61,824 bases of DNA from Mycobacterium sp. (lineage in GTDB: Bacteria > Actinomycetota > Actinomycetes > Mycobacteriales > Mycobacteriaceae): NCBI RefSeq assembly GCF_008709575.1, contig NZ_VYIK01000014.1, positions 1 to 61,824 of the forward strand, in the 5' to 3' direction. Shown piece after piece: positions 39,130 through 48,743 of this stretch. The position numbers and the translations under genes are program-made. The notes under the pieces were generated by a model. It saw only the letters and a program-made list of their open reading frames with translations. It ran no database searches and was not told the DNA's origin. The stretch's first letter is position 1, and each line of letters begins with the position of its first letter.

Positions 39130-40299
39130 TCAGCGCAGCAGTGCGCGGCTCATCACCACCCGCTGGATCTGGTTGGTGCCCTCGTAGATCTGGGTGATCT
39201 TGGCGTCGCGCATGAACCGTTCGACCGGAAAGTCGGTGGTGTAGCCGGCACCGCCGAAGAGCTGCACGGCGTCGGTGGTGACCTCCATGGCCACGTCGGA
39301 GGCGAAGCATTTGGAGGCCGCGGAGATAAAGCCCAGATCGGGCTCACCGCGTTCGGCGCGGGCCGCAGCGGTGTAGACCATCAACCGGGCCGCCTCGAGC
39401 TTCATCGCCATGTCGGCCAGCATGAACTGGACCGCCTGAAACGTGCTGATCGACTCGCCGAACTGCTTGCGGTCCTTGGTGTAGGCGATGGCGGCGTCCA
39501 GCGCGCCCTGGGCGATACCGACCGCCTGCGCGCCGATCGTCGGGCGGGTGTGATCCAGTGTCGCCAGCGCTGTCTTGAACCCGGTACCGGGCTCGCCGAT
39601 GATCCGATCCCCGGGAATGCGGCAGTTTTCGAAGTACAGCTCGGTGGTCGGGGAGCCCTTGATGCCCAGTTTTTTCTCCTTGGGCCCCACCGTGAAACCC
39701 GGGTCGTCCTTGTGCACCATGAACGCCGAGATCCCGTTGGCCCCCCGGTCGGGATCGGTCACCGCCATCACGGTGTACCAGCTCGACTTGCCGCCGTTGG
39801 TGATCCAGCACTTGGTGCCGTTGATGATCCAATCGTCGCCGTCGGCCCTGGCTCGGGTGCGCATCGACGCCGCGTCGCTGCCGGCTTCCCGCTCGGACAG
39901 CGCGTAGGAGGCCAGCGCCCCCTCGCCGGCCAGCGCCGGCAACACCTGTTTTTTGAGTTCCTCCGAGCCACGAAGGATCAACCCCATCGTGCCGAGCTTG
40001 TTGACCGCCGGGATCAGCGAGGCGGAGGCGTCGACCCGGGCCACCTCCTCGATCACGATGCAGGTCGCCACCGAGTCCGCCCCCTGGCCGCCGTACTCCT
40101 CGGGCACGTGGACCGCGTTGAAACCCGAGGCGTTCAGCGCCGCCAGCGCCTCCTCGGGAAACCGGGACTGCTCGTCGACCTCGGCGGCGTAGGGTGCGAT
40201 CTCCTTTTCCGCCAACGCCCGGATCGCCGCCCGCAGCTCCTGGTGCTCCGGCGGCAACGCGAACAAATCAAACGACGGGTTCCCGACCCACCCGGCCAT
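39130..40299 (-). CDS. fadE25: Acyl-CoA dehydrogenase FadE25
   Basis: The protein has 389 residues. It desaturates acyl-CoA at the alpha-beta bond with FAD. Signatures include SYALSEREAGSDAASM, WITNGGKSSWYTVMAV, the Gly-rich QLFGGAGYTTDFPVERFMRDAKI and the catalytic Glu in YEGTNQIQRVV near 370. An AAGGAGG ribosome site precedes the ATG. It lies 21 bp after purE on the same strand. Confidence 0.95.
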   Translation of the reverse strand: MAGWVGNPSFDLFALPPEHQELRAAIRALAEKEIAPYAAEVDEQSRFPEEALAALNASGFNAVHVPEEYGGQGADSVATCIVIEEVARVDASASLIPAVNKLGTMGLILRGSEELKKQVLPALAGEGALASYALSEREAGSDAASMRTRARADGDDWIINGTKCWITNGGKSSWYTVMAVTDPDRGANGISAFMVHKDDPGFTVGPKEKKLGIKGSPTTELYFENCRIPGDRIIGEPGTGFKTALATLDHTRPTIGAQAVGIAQGALDAAIAYTKDRKQFGESISTFQAVQFMLADMAMKLEAARLMVYTAAARAERGEPDLGFISAASKCFASDVAMEVTTDAVQLFGGAGYTTDFPVERFMRDAKITQIYEGTNQIQRVVMSRALLR

Positions 40300-40320
40300 C
40301 CTGACCTCCTTGCCGGCTTG

Positions 40321-40827
40321 CTACTCGTCGGTAACTTTACCTCGCAGGGCGGCGTCCTTCGCGAGCACCGACGTCGCCAGCTCGTTCTGGAAAGCCGCGA
40401 CGCGCCCGCGCAGCTCGCGATCGGTTGCCGCGAGAATGCGAACCGCCAGCAGGCCCGCGTTGCGAGCACCGCCGATCGACACCGTGGCCACCGGCACCCC
40501 GGCCGGCATCTGCACGATCGACAGCAACGAGTCGAGGCCGTCCAGCCGCGCCAGCGGCACCGGGACGCCGATCACCGGCAGCGGCGTGGCCGAGGCGACC
40601 ATCCCCGGTAGATGGGCGGCGCCGCCGGCGCCGGCGATGATCACCGCGATGCCGCGGTCGGCCGCGCCGCGGGCGTAGCCGAGCATCCGGTCCGGGGTGC
40701 GGTGCGCCGAGACCACCCCCACCTCGTAGGGGATGTCGAATTCGGCCAGCGCCGCAGCGGCGTCGGCCATCACCGACCAGTCGCTGTCGCTGCCCATGAT
40801 CACGCCGACCCGCGGTTGCTCAGCCAT
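40321..40827 (-). CDS. purE: PurE, N5-carboxyaminoimidazole ribonucleotide mutase
   Basis: The protein has 168 residues. Motifs are [10 protein letters not shown] at the N-terminus, [11 protein letters not shown] and [12 protein letters not shown]. It works with PurK to make CAIR in purine synthesis. The ATG giving MAEQPRVG is eight bases inside purK, so the two are coupled. Confidence 0.95.
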   Translation of the reverse strand: MAEQPRVGVIMGSDSDWSVMADAAAALAEFDIPYEVGVVSAHRTPDRMLGYARGAADRGIAVIIAGAGGAAHLPGMVASATPLPVIGVPVPLARLDGLDSLLSIVQMPAGVPVATVSIGGARNAGLLAVRILAATDRELRGRVAAFQNELATSVLAKDAALRGKVTDE

Positions 40828-42046
40828 GGGGATTCCAGCCGTCCTGCCACTGCCCGTGCGCCAACCAGTGCGCCGCCAGCTCTGCGCGCTCACGCAGGCG
40901 CGGGAGCTGCGAAGAACCCGAGCCGAGGAAGTTGACATGGCCGATCTTGCGTCCGGGCAGCTCACGTTTGCCGTAGAGGTGAACCCGGGCGTCGGGCATC
41001 CGCGCGTAGAGGTGGTGCAGTCGCTCGTCGAGGGTCATCGCCGGCGGCTGCGCGGCACCCAGCACGTTGACCATCACGGTCAGCGGGACGATGGCGTCGG
41101 TGCTGCCGAGCGGATAGTCGAGCACTGCGCGCAAATGTTGCTCGAACTGGCTGGTCCGCGAGCCGTCCATGGTCCAGTGCCCGGAGTTGTGCGGCCGCAT
41201 TGCCAGCTCGTTGACCAGCAGCGCGCCGCCCTCGGTCTCGAACAGCTCGACCGCCAGCACCCCGACCACGCCGAGTTCGGCCGCCAACCGCAGCGCCAGC
41301 TGCTGAGCCGCCGCGCCGACGTCGTCGGGCAGCTCCGGCGCCGGCGCGATCACCAGCACGCAAATGCCGTCGCGCTGCACGGTTTCGACCACCGGCCACG
41401 CGGCCCCCTGACCGAACGGCGAGCGCGCCACCACCGCCGACAGCTCACGGCGCAGCCTCACCCGCTCCTCGACCAGCACCGGCACCCCGGCGTCCAGGTA
41501 GCCGCGGGCGATCTCCCGGGCCGCCGCGGCGTCGGTCGCCATCTGCACCCCGCGCCCGTCGTATCCGCCGCGGGCGGCCTTGACCACCAGCGGGCCATCG
41601 ACCAGCCCGGCGAAGGCCGTCACATCGTCGAGGCTCTCGGCGGCGACGTAGCGGGGCACCGGCGCGCCCAGCGCTTCGAGCCGTCGCCGCATGACGCGTT
41701 TGTCCTGCGCGTGCGCCAGCGCCGCCGGCGGCGGCGCCACGTTGACGCCCTCGGCGACCAGTTTCTCGACCAGCTCGTTCGGAACGTGTTCGTGGTCGAA
41801 GGTCAGCACGTCGGCCCCGGCCGCGACCCGGCGCAGGTCCTCGAGGTCGGTGTGCGAACCGATCACCACATCCGGAGTGACCTGGGCGGCGGAATCGTCG
41901 GGGGCGAGGACCAGCACGCGCAGCGTCTGCCCCAACGCGATCGCCGCCTGGTGGGTCATCCGGGCGAGCTGGCCGCCACCGACCATCGCCACCCGGGGGC
42001 ACCGCCCGCCGGCGGGCGGCGGGACGGCAGTGGGGCTACTCGGCAC
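40820..42046 (-). CDS. purK: PurK, N5-carboxyaminoimidazole ribonucleotide synthase
   Basis: The protein has 408 residues. The ATP-grasp enzyme carboxylates AIR with ATP and bicarbonate. Visible are [12 protein letters not shown] at the N-terminus, [19 protein letters not shown] and [15 protein letters not shown]. The start is a GTG, about 110 bp from the divergent gtrA-like gene. Confidence 0.95.
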   Translation of the reverse strand: MPSSPTAVPPPAGGRCPRVAMVGGGQLARMTHQAAIALGQTLRVLVLAPDDSAAQVTPDVVIGSHTDLEDLRRVAAGADVLTFDHEHVPNELVEKLVAEGVNVAPPPAALAHAQDKRVMRRRLEALGAPVPRYVAAESLDDVTAFAGLVDGPLVVKAARGGYDGRGVQMATDAAAAREIARGYLDAGVPVLVEERVRLRRELSAVVARSPFGQGAAWPVVETVQRDGICVLVIAPAPELPDDVGAAAQQLALRLAAELGVVGVLAVELFETEGGALLVNELAMRPHNSGHWTMDGSRTSQFEQHLRAVLDYPLGSTDAIVPLTVMVNVLGAAQPPAMTLDERLHHLYARMPDARVHLYGKRELPGRKIGHVNFLGSGSSQLPRLRERAELAAHWLAHGQWQDGWNPHG

Positions 42047-42140
42047 GTTCCCATGGTGTCATGGCGGCTGAGCGCGCCAGTGGACCCCAGTTATTTGACC
42101 GCTGTGACACCATTGCTTCACGCTGGTAAGCCTGGCTCCG

Positions 42141-42146
42141 TACACT
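42141..42146 (+). promoter_or_regulatory. Likely -10 box of the gtrA-like gene
   Basis: TACACT ends eight bases before the GTG at 42155, the leaderless arrangement. Confidence 0.45.
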
Positions 42147-42154
42147 GCGAGACT

Positions 42155-42826
42155 GTGTGTGTCGATGCCACGATGATGCGGTTGCCGAGACTCGTGCGGG
42201 TCTACGCCGAACGCCATCACGAACTGATCAAGTTCGTCATCGTCGGGGCCACCACATTCGTCATCGACTCAGCGATCTTCTACACGCTGAAGCTGACGGT
42301 CTTGGAGCCCAAGCCGGTGACCGCGAAGGTCATCGCCGGCATCGTCGCGGTCATCGCCTCCTACATCTTGAACCGGGAGTGGAGTTTCCGGCACCGCGGC
42401 GGGCGCGAACGCCACCACGAGGCATTGCTGTTCTTCGGGTTCAGCGGGGTGGGTGTGCTGCTGTCCATGGCGCCGTTGTGGGTCTCCACCTACGTTTTGG
42501 CGCTGCGGGTGCCGATGGTGTCGCTGACGGCGGAGAATATCGCTGACTTCATCTCCGCCTACATCATCGGCAACCTGCTGCAGATGGCGTTCCGCTTCTG
42601 GGCGTTTCGGCGCTGGGTGTTCCCCGACGAATTCGGCCGCGAACCGGACAAAGCGTTGGAATCCGCACTGACCGCAGGCGGGATCGCCGAGGTCTTCGAG
42701 GACAACATCGAGGGTCACGGCAACGTCGCGAGCAACGTCACGCTGCTCCGCGCCTGGCGGTCCCGCGCTGATCGGGCGGCTCAGCTGGACGAGTCCCCGG
42801 ATTCCAAGGTGTCGAAGACCTCCTGA
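42155..42826 (+). CDS. GtrA-family membrane protein (Rv3277)
   Basis: The protein has 223 residues and four membrane segments (FVIVGATTFVIDSAIFYTL, VIAGIVAVIASYIL, FFGFSGVGVLLSMAPLWV, ADFISAYIIGNLLQMAF), followed by a hydrophilic tail. GtrA proteins are thought to help move lipid-linked sugars across the membrane; in mycobacteria they are tied to arabinogalactan assembly. I use the GTG at 42155 because of TACACT upstream; ATGs at 42173 and 42176 are alternatives. The last 46 bases overlap the next gene on the other strand. Confidence 0.85.
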   Translation: MCVDATMMRLPRLVRVYAERHHELIKFVIVGATTFVIDSAIFYTLKLTVLEPKPVTAKVIAGIVAVIASYILNREWSFRHRGGRERHHEALLFFGFSGVGVLLSMAPLWVSTYVLALRVPMVSLTAENIADFISAYIIGNLLQMAFRFWAFRRWVFPDEFGREPDKALESALTAGGIAEVFEDNIEGHGNVASNVTLLRAWRSRADRAAQLDESPDSKVSKTS

Positions 42827-43299
42827 CACAGCAGCGCATGCACCTGCTGCACGCGCGGTATGTCGCAGAACTCCAACGGGTCTTGTGACGCCGACTCGAT
42901 GATCAGCGTCCCGGTCCCCACGATGCGGTCGAGGATCCCGCGCTGGAATTCCACGTGCAAGATCCGGGCCAGCGGGATGTCGATCCCCCCACGGGCGAGC
43001 AGGCCGTGCCGAAACATCACCCGCCGATCGGTGATGACGAAATGCGTGGTCACCCAGCTCAGGTAGGGCCGCAGCGTCAGCCGGCTCACCACCACCAGCC
43101 AGATCGCCCCGATCCCGGCGAAGGCCACGTTTCTGGCGGTCGGATCCCACCGGGCGGCGTTGACGACCGCGGCGACAAAGGAGGCCAACGCCGTTGCCGC
43201 CGGCAGCACGACGACGGCGCCGACCAGCCGTTTCCAGTGGGGATGTCGATGCAGGACAACCTGCTCGCCGTCGGTGAGCACGTTGTCGGGGTAACCCAC
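42781..43299 (-). CDS. PH-domain (bPH2) membrane protein (Rv3278c)
   Basis: The protein has 172 residues, the M. tuberculosis length. The N-terminus is VGYPDNVLTDGEQVVLHRHPHWKRL, followed by two membrane segments (VGAVVVLPAATALASFV, VAFAGIGAIWLVVV) and a bacterial PH-like domain (THFVITDRRVMFRHGLLARGG, DIPLARI). A TACGGT box six bases before the GTG supports the start. The function is not established. Confidence 0.85.
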   Translation of the reverse strand: MGYPDNVLTDGEQVVLHRHPHWKRLVGAVVVLPAATALASFVAAVVNAARWDPTARNVAFAGIGAIWLVVVSRLTLRPYLSWVTTHFVITDRRVMFRHGLLARGGIDIPLARILHVEFQRGILDRIVGTGTLIIESASQDPLEFCDIPRVQQVHALLCQEVFDTLESGDSSS

Positions 43300-43305
43300 A
43301 CCGGC

Positions 43306-43311
43306 ACCGTA
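43306..43311 (-). promoter_or_regulatory. Likely -10 box of the PH-domain gene
   Basis: TACGGT on the minus strand ends six bases before the GTG at 43299. Confidence 0.4.
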
Positions 43312-43420
43312 GCCCAACCTCAGCCCAACCTCAGCCCGAAAAAGTGCAGTCCGCGCTGCTGCCAAAGCACCACAAAGGCATTACTCTTAGCTGTTCAGGT
43401 AACTTCTTCAGGGAGTCGCC

Positions 43421-44839
43421 ATGAAACCGGCGATCGATCCGACGTTTTACCGGACAGCCGCGGCGGCGGCAGCGGCACCTCCGGAAGAGCTGGCGTACGT
43501 GGTGGCGCTGGCCGGCGAAGGTGACCACGGTGTACCGACTAACGCGATGGTCGTGGTCGACGTCGATCCCGCCTCGGCCGAGTACGGCCAGGTTGTCGGG
43601 TGGACCGACGTGCCGGGGACCGGTCACGAGTTTCACCATTTCGGCTGGAACGCGTGCAGCAGTGCGCTCAAGCACGAGGGGCACGACATGCACGGGCTGG
43701 CCCGGCGGTACCTGCTGGCGCCGAGTATCCGGGGGTCGTCGAACATCTTCGTGTTCGACACGCAGCCCGATCCGCGGAAACCCAGGCTGGTGAAGACGAT
43801 CAGCGGCGCGGCTCTGGCGGCCAAGGCCGGATATTCGCGGCCGCACACGGTGCACTGCGGGCCCGACGGAATCTTCCTGACTTGCCTTGGCGGACCGACC
43901 GGCGCCGACGACGAACCGGGCGGGATCGCGCTGCTCGACCACGACAACTTCGAGGTGCTGCGGGCCTGGGAGACCGACCGGGGCCCGCAACACATGGCCT
44001 ACGACGCGTGGTGGCACCTGAACCAGAACGTACTGATCTCCAGCGAGTGGGGTACCTCATCGATGATCGAGAACGGCCTGGTCCCCGAGCGGCTGCTGGC
44101 CGGGGAGTACGGTCACCGGCTGCACTTCTGGGACCTTTCGCTCGGCAAGCACGTGCAGACTGTCGATCTCGGTGCGGAACAGCAGATGGCGTTGGAGGTC
44201 CGCCCGGCACATGACCCGGAGGCCACCTGGGGCTTTTTGGGTGTGGTGATTTCCACCGAAGACCTCTCCGGATCGATCTGGCGCTGGTATTCGGACGGCC
44301 AGAACTGGAAAGTCGAGAAAGTCATCACTATCCCCGCCGAACCCGCTGACCCGGATCTGTTGCCGCCCTTGTTGAAACCGTTCGGCGCGGTGCCGCCAGT
44401 GGTCACCGACATCGACCTGTCCGTCGACGACAAATTTCTCTACGTCAGCTGCTTTGGCACCGGCGACCTTAAGCAGTACGACGTCAGCGATCCTGCCCAT
44501 CCCAGGGAGGTCGGTTCGGTACGGCTTGGCGGGATCGTCGCCAAGGCGCCGCATCCGGCCCGCCCGGATCAGCCGCTGCCCGGCGGACCGCAGATGTTGG
44601 AGGTCAGCCGCGACGGCAAGCGGGTCTACTTCACCAGTTCGTTGTACGGCGCGTGGGATGCCCAGTTCTATCCCGGCGGGGTCGGCTCGTGGATGATCAA
44701 GTTGGACGCCGATCCAGCCGGCGGACTGGCCGTCGACGATCGCTTCTTCCCGCACGGCGGGGCCTTCCGCGGTCACCGCGTTCACCAAATCCGCCTGCAG
44801 GGCGGGGATGCCTCCACCGACTCCTACTGCTACCGCTGA
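43421..44839 (+). CDS. Selenium-binding-protein family, probable methanethiol oxidase
   Basis: The protein has 472 residues of the SBP56/SELENBP1 family. Conserved metal-site histidines appear in HEFHHFGWNAC, SRPHTVHCGPDG, GPQHMAYDAWW and HRVHQIRLQGGD; the Cys in GWNAC matches the selenium/active Cys of SELENBP1. Family members oxidise methanethiol to formaldehyde, sulfide and peroxide and often need copper. A GGGAG ribosome site precedes the ATG. The gene interrupts the M. tuberculosis order Rv3278c-birA, so it is accessory here. No partner (such as SCO-like proteins) lies next to it. Confidence 0.88.
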   Translation: MKPAIDPTFYRTAAAAAAAPPEELAYVVALAGEGDHGVPTNAMVVVDVDPASAEYGQVVGWTDVPGTGHEFHHFGWNACSSALKHEGHDMHGLARRYLLAPSIRGSSNIFVFDTQPDPRKPRLVKTISGAALAAKAGYSRPHTVHCGPDGIFLTCLGGPTGADDEPGGIALLDHDNFEVLRAWETDRGPQHMAYDAWWHLNQNVLISSEWGTSSMIENGLVPERLLAGEYGHRLHFWDLSLGKHVQTVDLGAEQQMALEVRPAHDPEATWGFLGVVISTEDLSGSIWRWYSDGQNWKVEKVITIPAEPADPDLLPPLLKPFGAVPPVVTDIDLSVDDKFLYVSCFGTGDLKQYDVSDPAHPREVGSVRLGGIVAKAPHPARPDQPLPGGPQMLEVSRDGKRVYFTSSLYGAWDAQFYPGGVGSWMIKLDADPAGGLAVDDRFFPHGGAFRGHRVHQIRLQGGDASTDSYCYR

Positions 44840-44867
44840 CTGATCCGGGCACCTGCCGCTGGTGGCC

Positions 44868-45686
44868 TCAACCTTGCCGGCTGGGCCGAAGATGGCTGAT
44901 GTCGCCGGCCGACACGGTTACCGTCTGGCCGCCGGTGTCGATGCACAACCGCCCCAACTCGTCGACGGCGCGCGCGACGCCGACGACATCGCGGCCGCCG
45001 GGCAGCAGGGCCTGCACCCCGGTGCCGAGCGTCAGGCTGTGCCGCTGGTAATCGGCCATCAGCTTCGGATCGGCTCCGCCGGCGGCGCGCCAGGCCTCGA
45101 TGCGGCTGGCGAGCTCCCGCAATACGCGGCGCGTCAAGACCTCGCGATCGGTCGCCGCGCACCCGAGCATCAGCAGCGAGGTGGCCATCCGATCGGGTGC
45201 TTCCTGGTCGGTCAACGTCACGTTGAGCCCCAGCCCCACGACGATCACCGGCGTCGGCGCCGCGACTTCGGCGAGAATCCCGGCAAGCTTGCCGTCACCG
45301 ACCAGCACGTCGTTGGGCCACTTCAGCCCGGCGGTGAGCCCGGCCACCGCGGCCAGCGCGTCGACAACGGCGACGCCGGTCAGCAGCGGCAGCCAGCCCC
45401 AGCCCGACCGCGGCACCGACTCTCCGCTCACCCCCACCGACAACGCGATCTGCGCGCGCGGCGGTGCGAACCAGTGCCGGCCGTGGCGACCGCGTCCGGC
45501 GCTTTGGAATTCGGCAAGCAGCACCGATCCGTCGATATCCACGCCGGCGGCCGCCCGCGCCAGCAGGTCGGCATTGGTCGAACCGGTCTCGGCGACCACG
45601 TCGAGCCGACGCCAGGGCAGACCCGGACCCACCAACCCGTCGCTGATCGCCGCCGCGTCCAGCGGCAGCCGCAGCTCGGCTGGCAT
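44868..45686 (-). CDS. birA: Biotin-protein ligase BirA
   Basis: The protein has 272 residues, a class I ligase without a DNA-binding domain. Motifs are [12 protein letters not shown], the biotinyl-AMP loop [20 protein letters not shown] and KLAGILAEV. It biotinylates AccA3, coded nearby. The start is the ATG giving MPAELRLP; the open frame continues upstream without a ribosome site. It diverges from accD5. Confidence 0.93.
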   Translation of the reverse strand: MPAELRLPLDAAAISDGLVGPGLPWRRLDVVAETGSTNADLLARAAAGVDIDGSVLLAEFQSAGRGRHGRHWFAPPRAQIALSVGVSGESVPRSGWGWLPLLTGVAVVDALAAVAGLTAGLKWPNDVLVGDGKLAGILAEVAAPTPVIVVGLGLNVTLTDQEAPDRMATSLLMLGCAATDREVLTRRVLRELASRIEAWRAAGGADPKLMADYQRHSLTLGTGVQALLPGGRDVVGVARAVDELGRLCIDTGGQTVTVSAGDISHLRPSRQG

Positions 45687-45826
45687 GTGCTGGTGCCCTT
45701 CGTCGTCATCGAGGATGCATTCAGGGCTTCCACTGTGCTCTGACGGCGGAAAATCCGCAAAAATCTCGCCCTGGACGCTTACTCGACGGCGCCAGTGTCC
45801 GGTTAGGACGAGCACGCCGGCCCCGC

Positions 45827-45832
45827 TAAGCT
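45827..45832 (+). promoter_or_regulatory. Likely -10 box of accD5
   Basis: TAAGCT ends eight bases before the accD5 ATG, the leaderless arrangement; no ribosome site intervenes. Confidence 0.45.
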
Positions 45833-45840
45833 CGACACCC

Positions 45841-47481
45841 ATGACGAGCGTTGCCGGAAGTCATGTCGAGGCGAGAGCCGAGCACACGATCGACATCCAC
45901 ACCACCGCTGGCAAGCTGGCCGAACTGCGCAGGCGGACCGAGGAGACGCTGCACCCGGTCGGTGCGGCCGCTGTCGAGAAGGTCCACGCCAAGGGCAAAC
46001 TGACGGCCCGCGAACGCATCTACGCGCTGCTCGACGAGGGATCGTTCGTCGAGCTCGACGCGCTGGCCCGCCATCGCAGCACCAACTTCGGTCTGGCCGA
46101 GAAGCGGCCGATCGGCGACGGCGTGGTCACCGGCTACGGCACCATCGACGGTCGTGAGGTGTGCATTTTCAGCCAGGACGCCACGGTGTTCGGCGGGAGT
46201 CTCGGCGAGGTGTACGGCGAGAAGATCGTCAAGGTGCAGGAGCTGGCGCTCAAGACCGGCCGGCCGCTGATCGGCATCAACGACGGCGCCGGGGCGCGAA
46301 TCCAAGAAGGTGTGGTTTCGCTGGGACTCTACAGCCGGATCTTTCGCAACAACATCTTGGCCTCCGGCGTCATTCCGCAGATCTCGCTGATCATGGGTGC
46401 CGCCGCCGGCGGGCACGTCTACTCCCCCGCACTGACCGACTTCGTCATCATGGTCGACCAGACCAGCCAGATGTTCATCACCGGGCCGGACGTGATCAAG
46501 ACGGTCACCGGCGAGGACGTCACGATGGAGGAACTGGGCGGCGCCCACACCCACATGGCCCGCTCGGGCACCCTGCACTATGTGGCCTCCGGGGAGCAGG
46601 ATGCGTTCGACTGGGTGCGCGAGCTGCTGAGCTACCTGCCGCCCAACAACTTCACCGACCCGCCGCGCTACGGCGTGCCGGTGCCCGAGGGGGCCATCGA
46701 AGACAACCTGACGGCCGAGGACCTCGAGCTGGACACGCTGATCCCGGACTCACCGAACCAGCCCTACGACATGCACGAAGTGATTACCCGCATCCTCGAC
46801 GACGACGAGTTTCTCGAGGTGCAAGCTGGCTACGGCCAGAACATCGTGGTGGGGTTCGGCCGCATCGAGGGTCGGCCGGTCGGGATCGTCGCCAACCAGC
46901 CAACCCATTTCGCCGGCTGCCTGGACATCAACGCCTCGGAGAAGGCGGCCCGCTTCGTGCGAACCTGCGACTGCTTCAACATTCCCATCGTGATGCTGGT
47001 CGACGTGCCGGGCTTCCTGCCCGGCACCGACCAGGAATACAACGGCATCATCCGCCGCGGCGCCAAGCTGCTCTACGCCTACGGCGAAGCCACCGTCGCC
47101 AAGATCACCGTGATCACCCGCAAGGCCTACGGCGGCGCCTACTGCGTGATGGGTTCCAAGGACATGGGCGCCGACGTCTGCGTCGCCTGGCCGACGGCGC
47201 AGATCGCGGTGATGGGAGCCTCCGGCGCCGTCGGGTTCGTCTACCGCCAGCAGCTGGCCGAGGCGGCGCAGCGGGGTGAGGATGTCGACGCGCTGCGCCT
47301 GCAGCTGCAGCAGGAGTACGAGGACACGCTGGTCAATCCGTACATCGCCGCCGAGCGCGGCTACGTCGACGCGGTCATCCCGCCGTCGCACACCCGCGGC
47401 TACATCGGGACCGCGCTGCGGCTGCTGGAACGCAAGATCGCCCCGATGCCACCCAAGAAACACGGGAACATTCCGCTGTGA
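45841..47481 (+). CDS. accD5: AccD5, acyl-CoA (propionyl-CoA) carboxylase beta subunit
   Basis: The protein has 546 residues. It transfers carboxyl from biotin to acyl-CoA, giving methylmalonyl-CoA for methyl-branched lipids. The two crotonase-like halves carry oxyanion-hole glycines, e.g. [14 protein letters not shown] and [43 protein letters not shown] is typical. It works with AccA3 and AccE5, both in this window. accE5 overlaps its stop. Confidence 0.97.
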   Translation: MTSVAGSHVEARAEHTIDIHTTAGKLAELRRRTEETLHPVGAAAVEKVHAKGKLTARERIYALLDEGSFVELDALARHRSTNFGLAEKRPIGDGVVTGYGTIDGREVCIFSQDATVFGGSLGEVYGEKIVKVQELALKTGRPLIGINDGAGARIQEGVVSLGLYSRIFRNNILASGVIPQISLIMGAAAGGHVYSPALTDFVIMVDQTSQMFITGPDVIKTVTGEDVTMEELGGAHTHMARSGTLHYVASGEQDAFDWVRELLSYLPPNNFTDPPRYGVPVPEGAIEDNLTAEDLELDTLIPDSPNQPYDMHEVITRILDDDEFLEVQAGYGQNIVVGFGRIEGRPVGIVANQPTHFAGCLDINASEKAARFVRTCDCFNIPIVMLVDVPGFLPGTDQEYNGIIRRGAKLLYAYGEATVAKITVITRKAYGGAYCVMGSKDMGADVCVAWPTAQIAVMGASGAVGFVYRQQLAEAAQRGEDVDALRLQLQQEYEDTLVNPYIAAERGYVDAVIPPSHTRGYIGTALRLLERKIAPMPPKKHGNIPL

Positions 47482-47732
47482 TGGAGCAGCCGGACCCTGC
47501 CACCGACGGGGCGCACCCGCATCACGAACCCCATATCCAGGTGGTCAAGGGCAACCCGAGCGAGGAGGAACTGGCCGCGTTGATCGCGGTGCTGGGCAGC
47601 CTCGGCGGCGGCCCGCGACAGGCCGGGCCGGCTGAGCGCAGCCGGTGGGGGCTGCCGGTCGACAAGCTGCGCTACCCGGTCTTCAGCTGGCAGAAAATCA
47701 CACTGCTGCAGCGGACACACATGCGGCGATGA
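47478..47732 (+). CDS. accE5: AccE5, epsilon subunit of acyl-CoA carboxylase
   Basis: The protein has 84 residues. The C-terminal core is conserved ([32 protein letters not shown]). The M. tuberculosis protein (Rv3281) is about 177 residues with a long repeat-rich N-terminus; that extension is missing here. It can start at a GTG (47478) or the next ATG (47481); both overlap accD5. Its stop overlaps maf by four bases. Confidence 0.88.
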   Translation: MMEQPDPATDGAHPHHEPHIQVVKGNPSEEELAALIAVLGSLGGGPRQAGPAERSRWGLPVDKLRYPVFSWQKITLLQRTHMRR

Positions 47733-48361
47733 CCCGCCTGGTGCTCGGGTCGGGCTCCCCGGGCCGGCTCAAAGTGCTGCGTCAGGCCGGAGTCGACCCG
47801 CTGGTCGTCGTCTCCGGTATCGACGAGGACGCGGTGATCACGGAGTTGGGTGACGGCGCCGACCCCGCCGACGTGACGACCGCGTTGGCGGCCGCCAAAG
47901 CCCACCGGGCGGCCGAACTTCTCGAGCCGGCGATCGCGGCCGATTGCGCGGTCATCGGCTGTGATTCGATGCTCTTCCTTGACGACAGACTGTGCGGCAA
48001 ACCGCACTCCGTCGCCGAGGCGCGACAACAGTGGGTTTCGATGGCGGGCCGTGCCGCACAACTGCTCACCGGGCACTGTCTTATTCGGCTGTGCGGCAAC
48101 GAGGTCGCCTACCGCGATACCGCGCAGTCGGTCAGCACGGTGCGTTTCGGCACTCCGTTACCGGCCGACCTCGACGCCTATCTGCAAACCGGCGAATCGC
48201 TCTCAGTCGCGGGTGGTTTCACCCTGGACGGCCTGGGGGGCTGGTTCATCGACGCGGTGGAGGGCGATCCGCTGAGCGTCATCGGGATCAGCCTGGCGGT
48301 GACGCGTCGGCTGCTTCAATCCGCGGGACTGTCGATCAGCACGCTGTGGCGCGGCCGCTGA
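47729..48361 (+). CDS. maf: Maf-like nucleotide pyrophosphatase
   Basis: The protein has 210 residues. The Maf signature S-x-S-P-x-R appears as [15 protein letters not shown], with later [14 protein letters not shown] and the Lys/Gln-type end [14 protein letters not shown]. Such enzymes hydrolyse canonical or modified nucleoside triphosphates to monophosphates. Its ATG overlaps accE5 by four bases. Confidence 0.88.
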   Translation: MTRLVLGSGSPGRLKVLRQAGVDPLVVVSGIDEDAVITELGDGADPADVTTALAAAKAHRAAELLEPAIAADCAVIGCDSMLFLDDRLCGKPHSVAEARQQWVSMAGRAAQLLTGHCLIRLCGNEVAYRDTAQSVSTVRFGTPLPADLDAYLQTGESLSVAGGFTLDGLGGWFIDAVEGDPLSVIGISLAVTRRLLQSAGLSISTLWRGR

Positions 48362-48475
48362 TCGCGACAGCAACGTTATCGAACCGAAATCGTTTTGACG
48401 CAGGGCGCACCCGGGGCGGTGATCCCGTTTGGGCCGGCGCGGCGCGACACTGGGGCGGTGCCGGTAGAAGAAACC

Positions 48476-48685
48476 ATGTGGAATGTCGGGGTGCCACGCG
48501 ACATCGACCGCTACGACACCGAACGGCTTCGCGCCGCGCTGGCCGATGTCGTTCGCAGACAGCTGTCGCCGGACAAGCGTCTGCTGCGGGTGGTCGACTG
48601 GTGCGCGGAAGGCGGCGTGTTGTTCCGGCCGAATCCGCATGCGCGCCGCTTCGCGGTCGCCTACGAGGTCGCCCTGAACGTGTGA
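48476..48685 (+). CDS. Small hypothetical protein
   Basis: A possible 69-residue product (MWNVGVPRDIDRYDTERLR... ending YEVALNV). Its codon use resembles that of its neighbours and the composition looks like a folded soluble protein, but I do not recognise a family. The frame is open from 48395, so an earlier GTG at 48458 is possible. No ribosome site stands out. Confidence 0.4.
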   Translation: MWNVGVPRDIDRYDTERLRAALADVVRRQLSPDKRLLRVVDWCAEGGVLFRPNPHARRFAVAYEVALNV

Positions 48686-48731
48686 TCCTGCAGCCGGCGC
48701 ACCACCGGTGCACCAATTTCCACCGTGACGG

Positions 48732-48737
48732 TAGGCT
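48732..48737 (+). promoter_or_regulatory. Likely -10 box of sseA
   Basis: TAGGCT ends six bases before the GTG at 48744, the leaderless arrangement. Confidence 0.45.
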
Positions 48738-48743
48738 GAATGT

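Noticed and set aside
40733..42154. Long N-terminal extension of the gtrA-like frame across purK/purE
   Set aside because: It is antisense to purE and purK, which have clear motifs; the GTG at 42155 with a -10 box is the start.
45100..45840. Long N-terminal extension of accD5
   Set aside because: Antisense to birA; accD5 from 45841 matches the family length.
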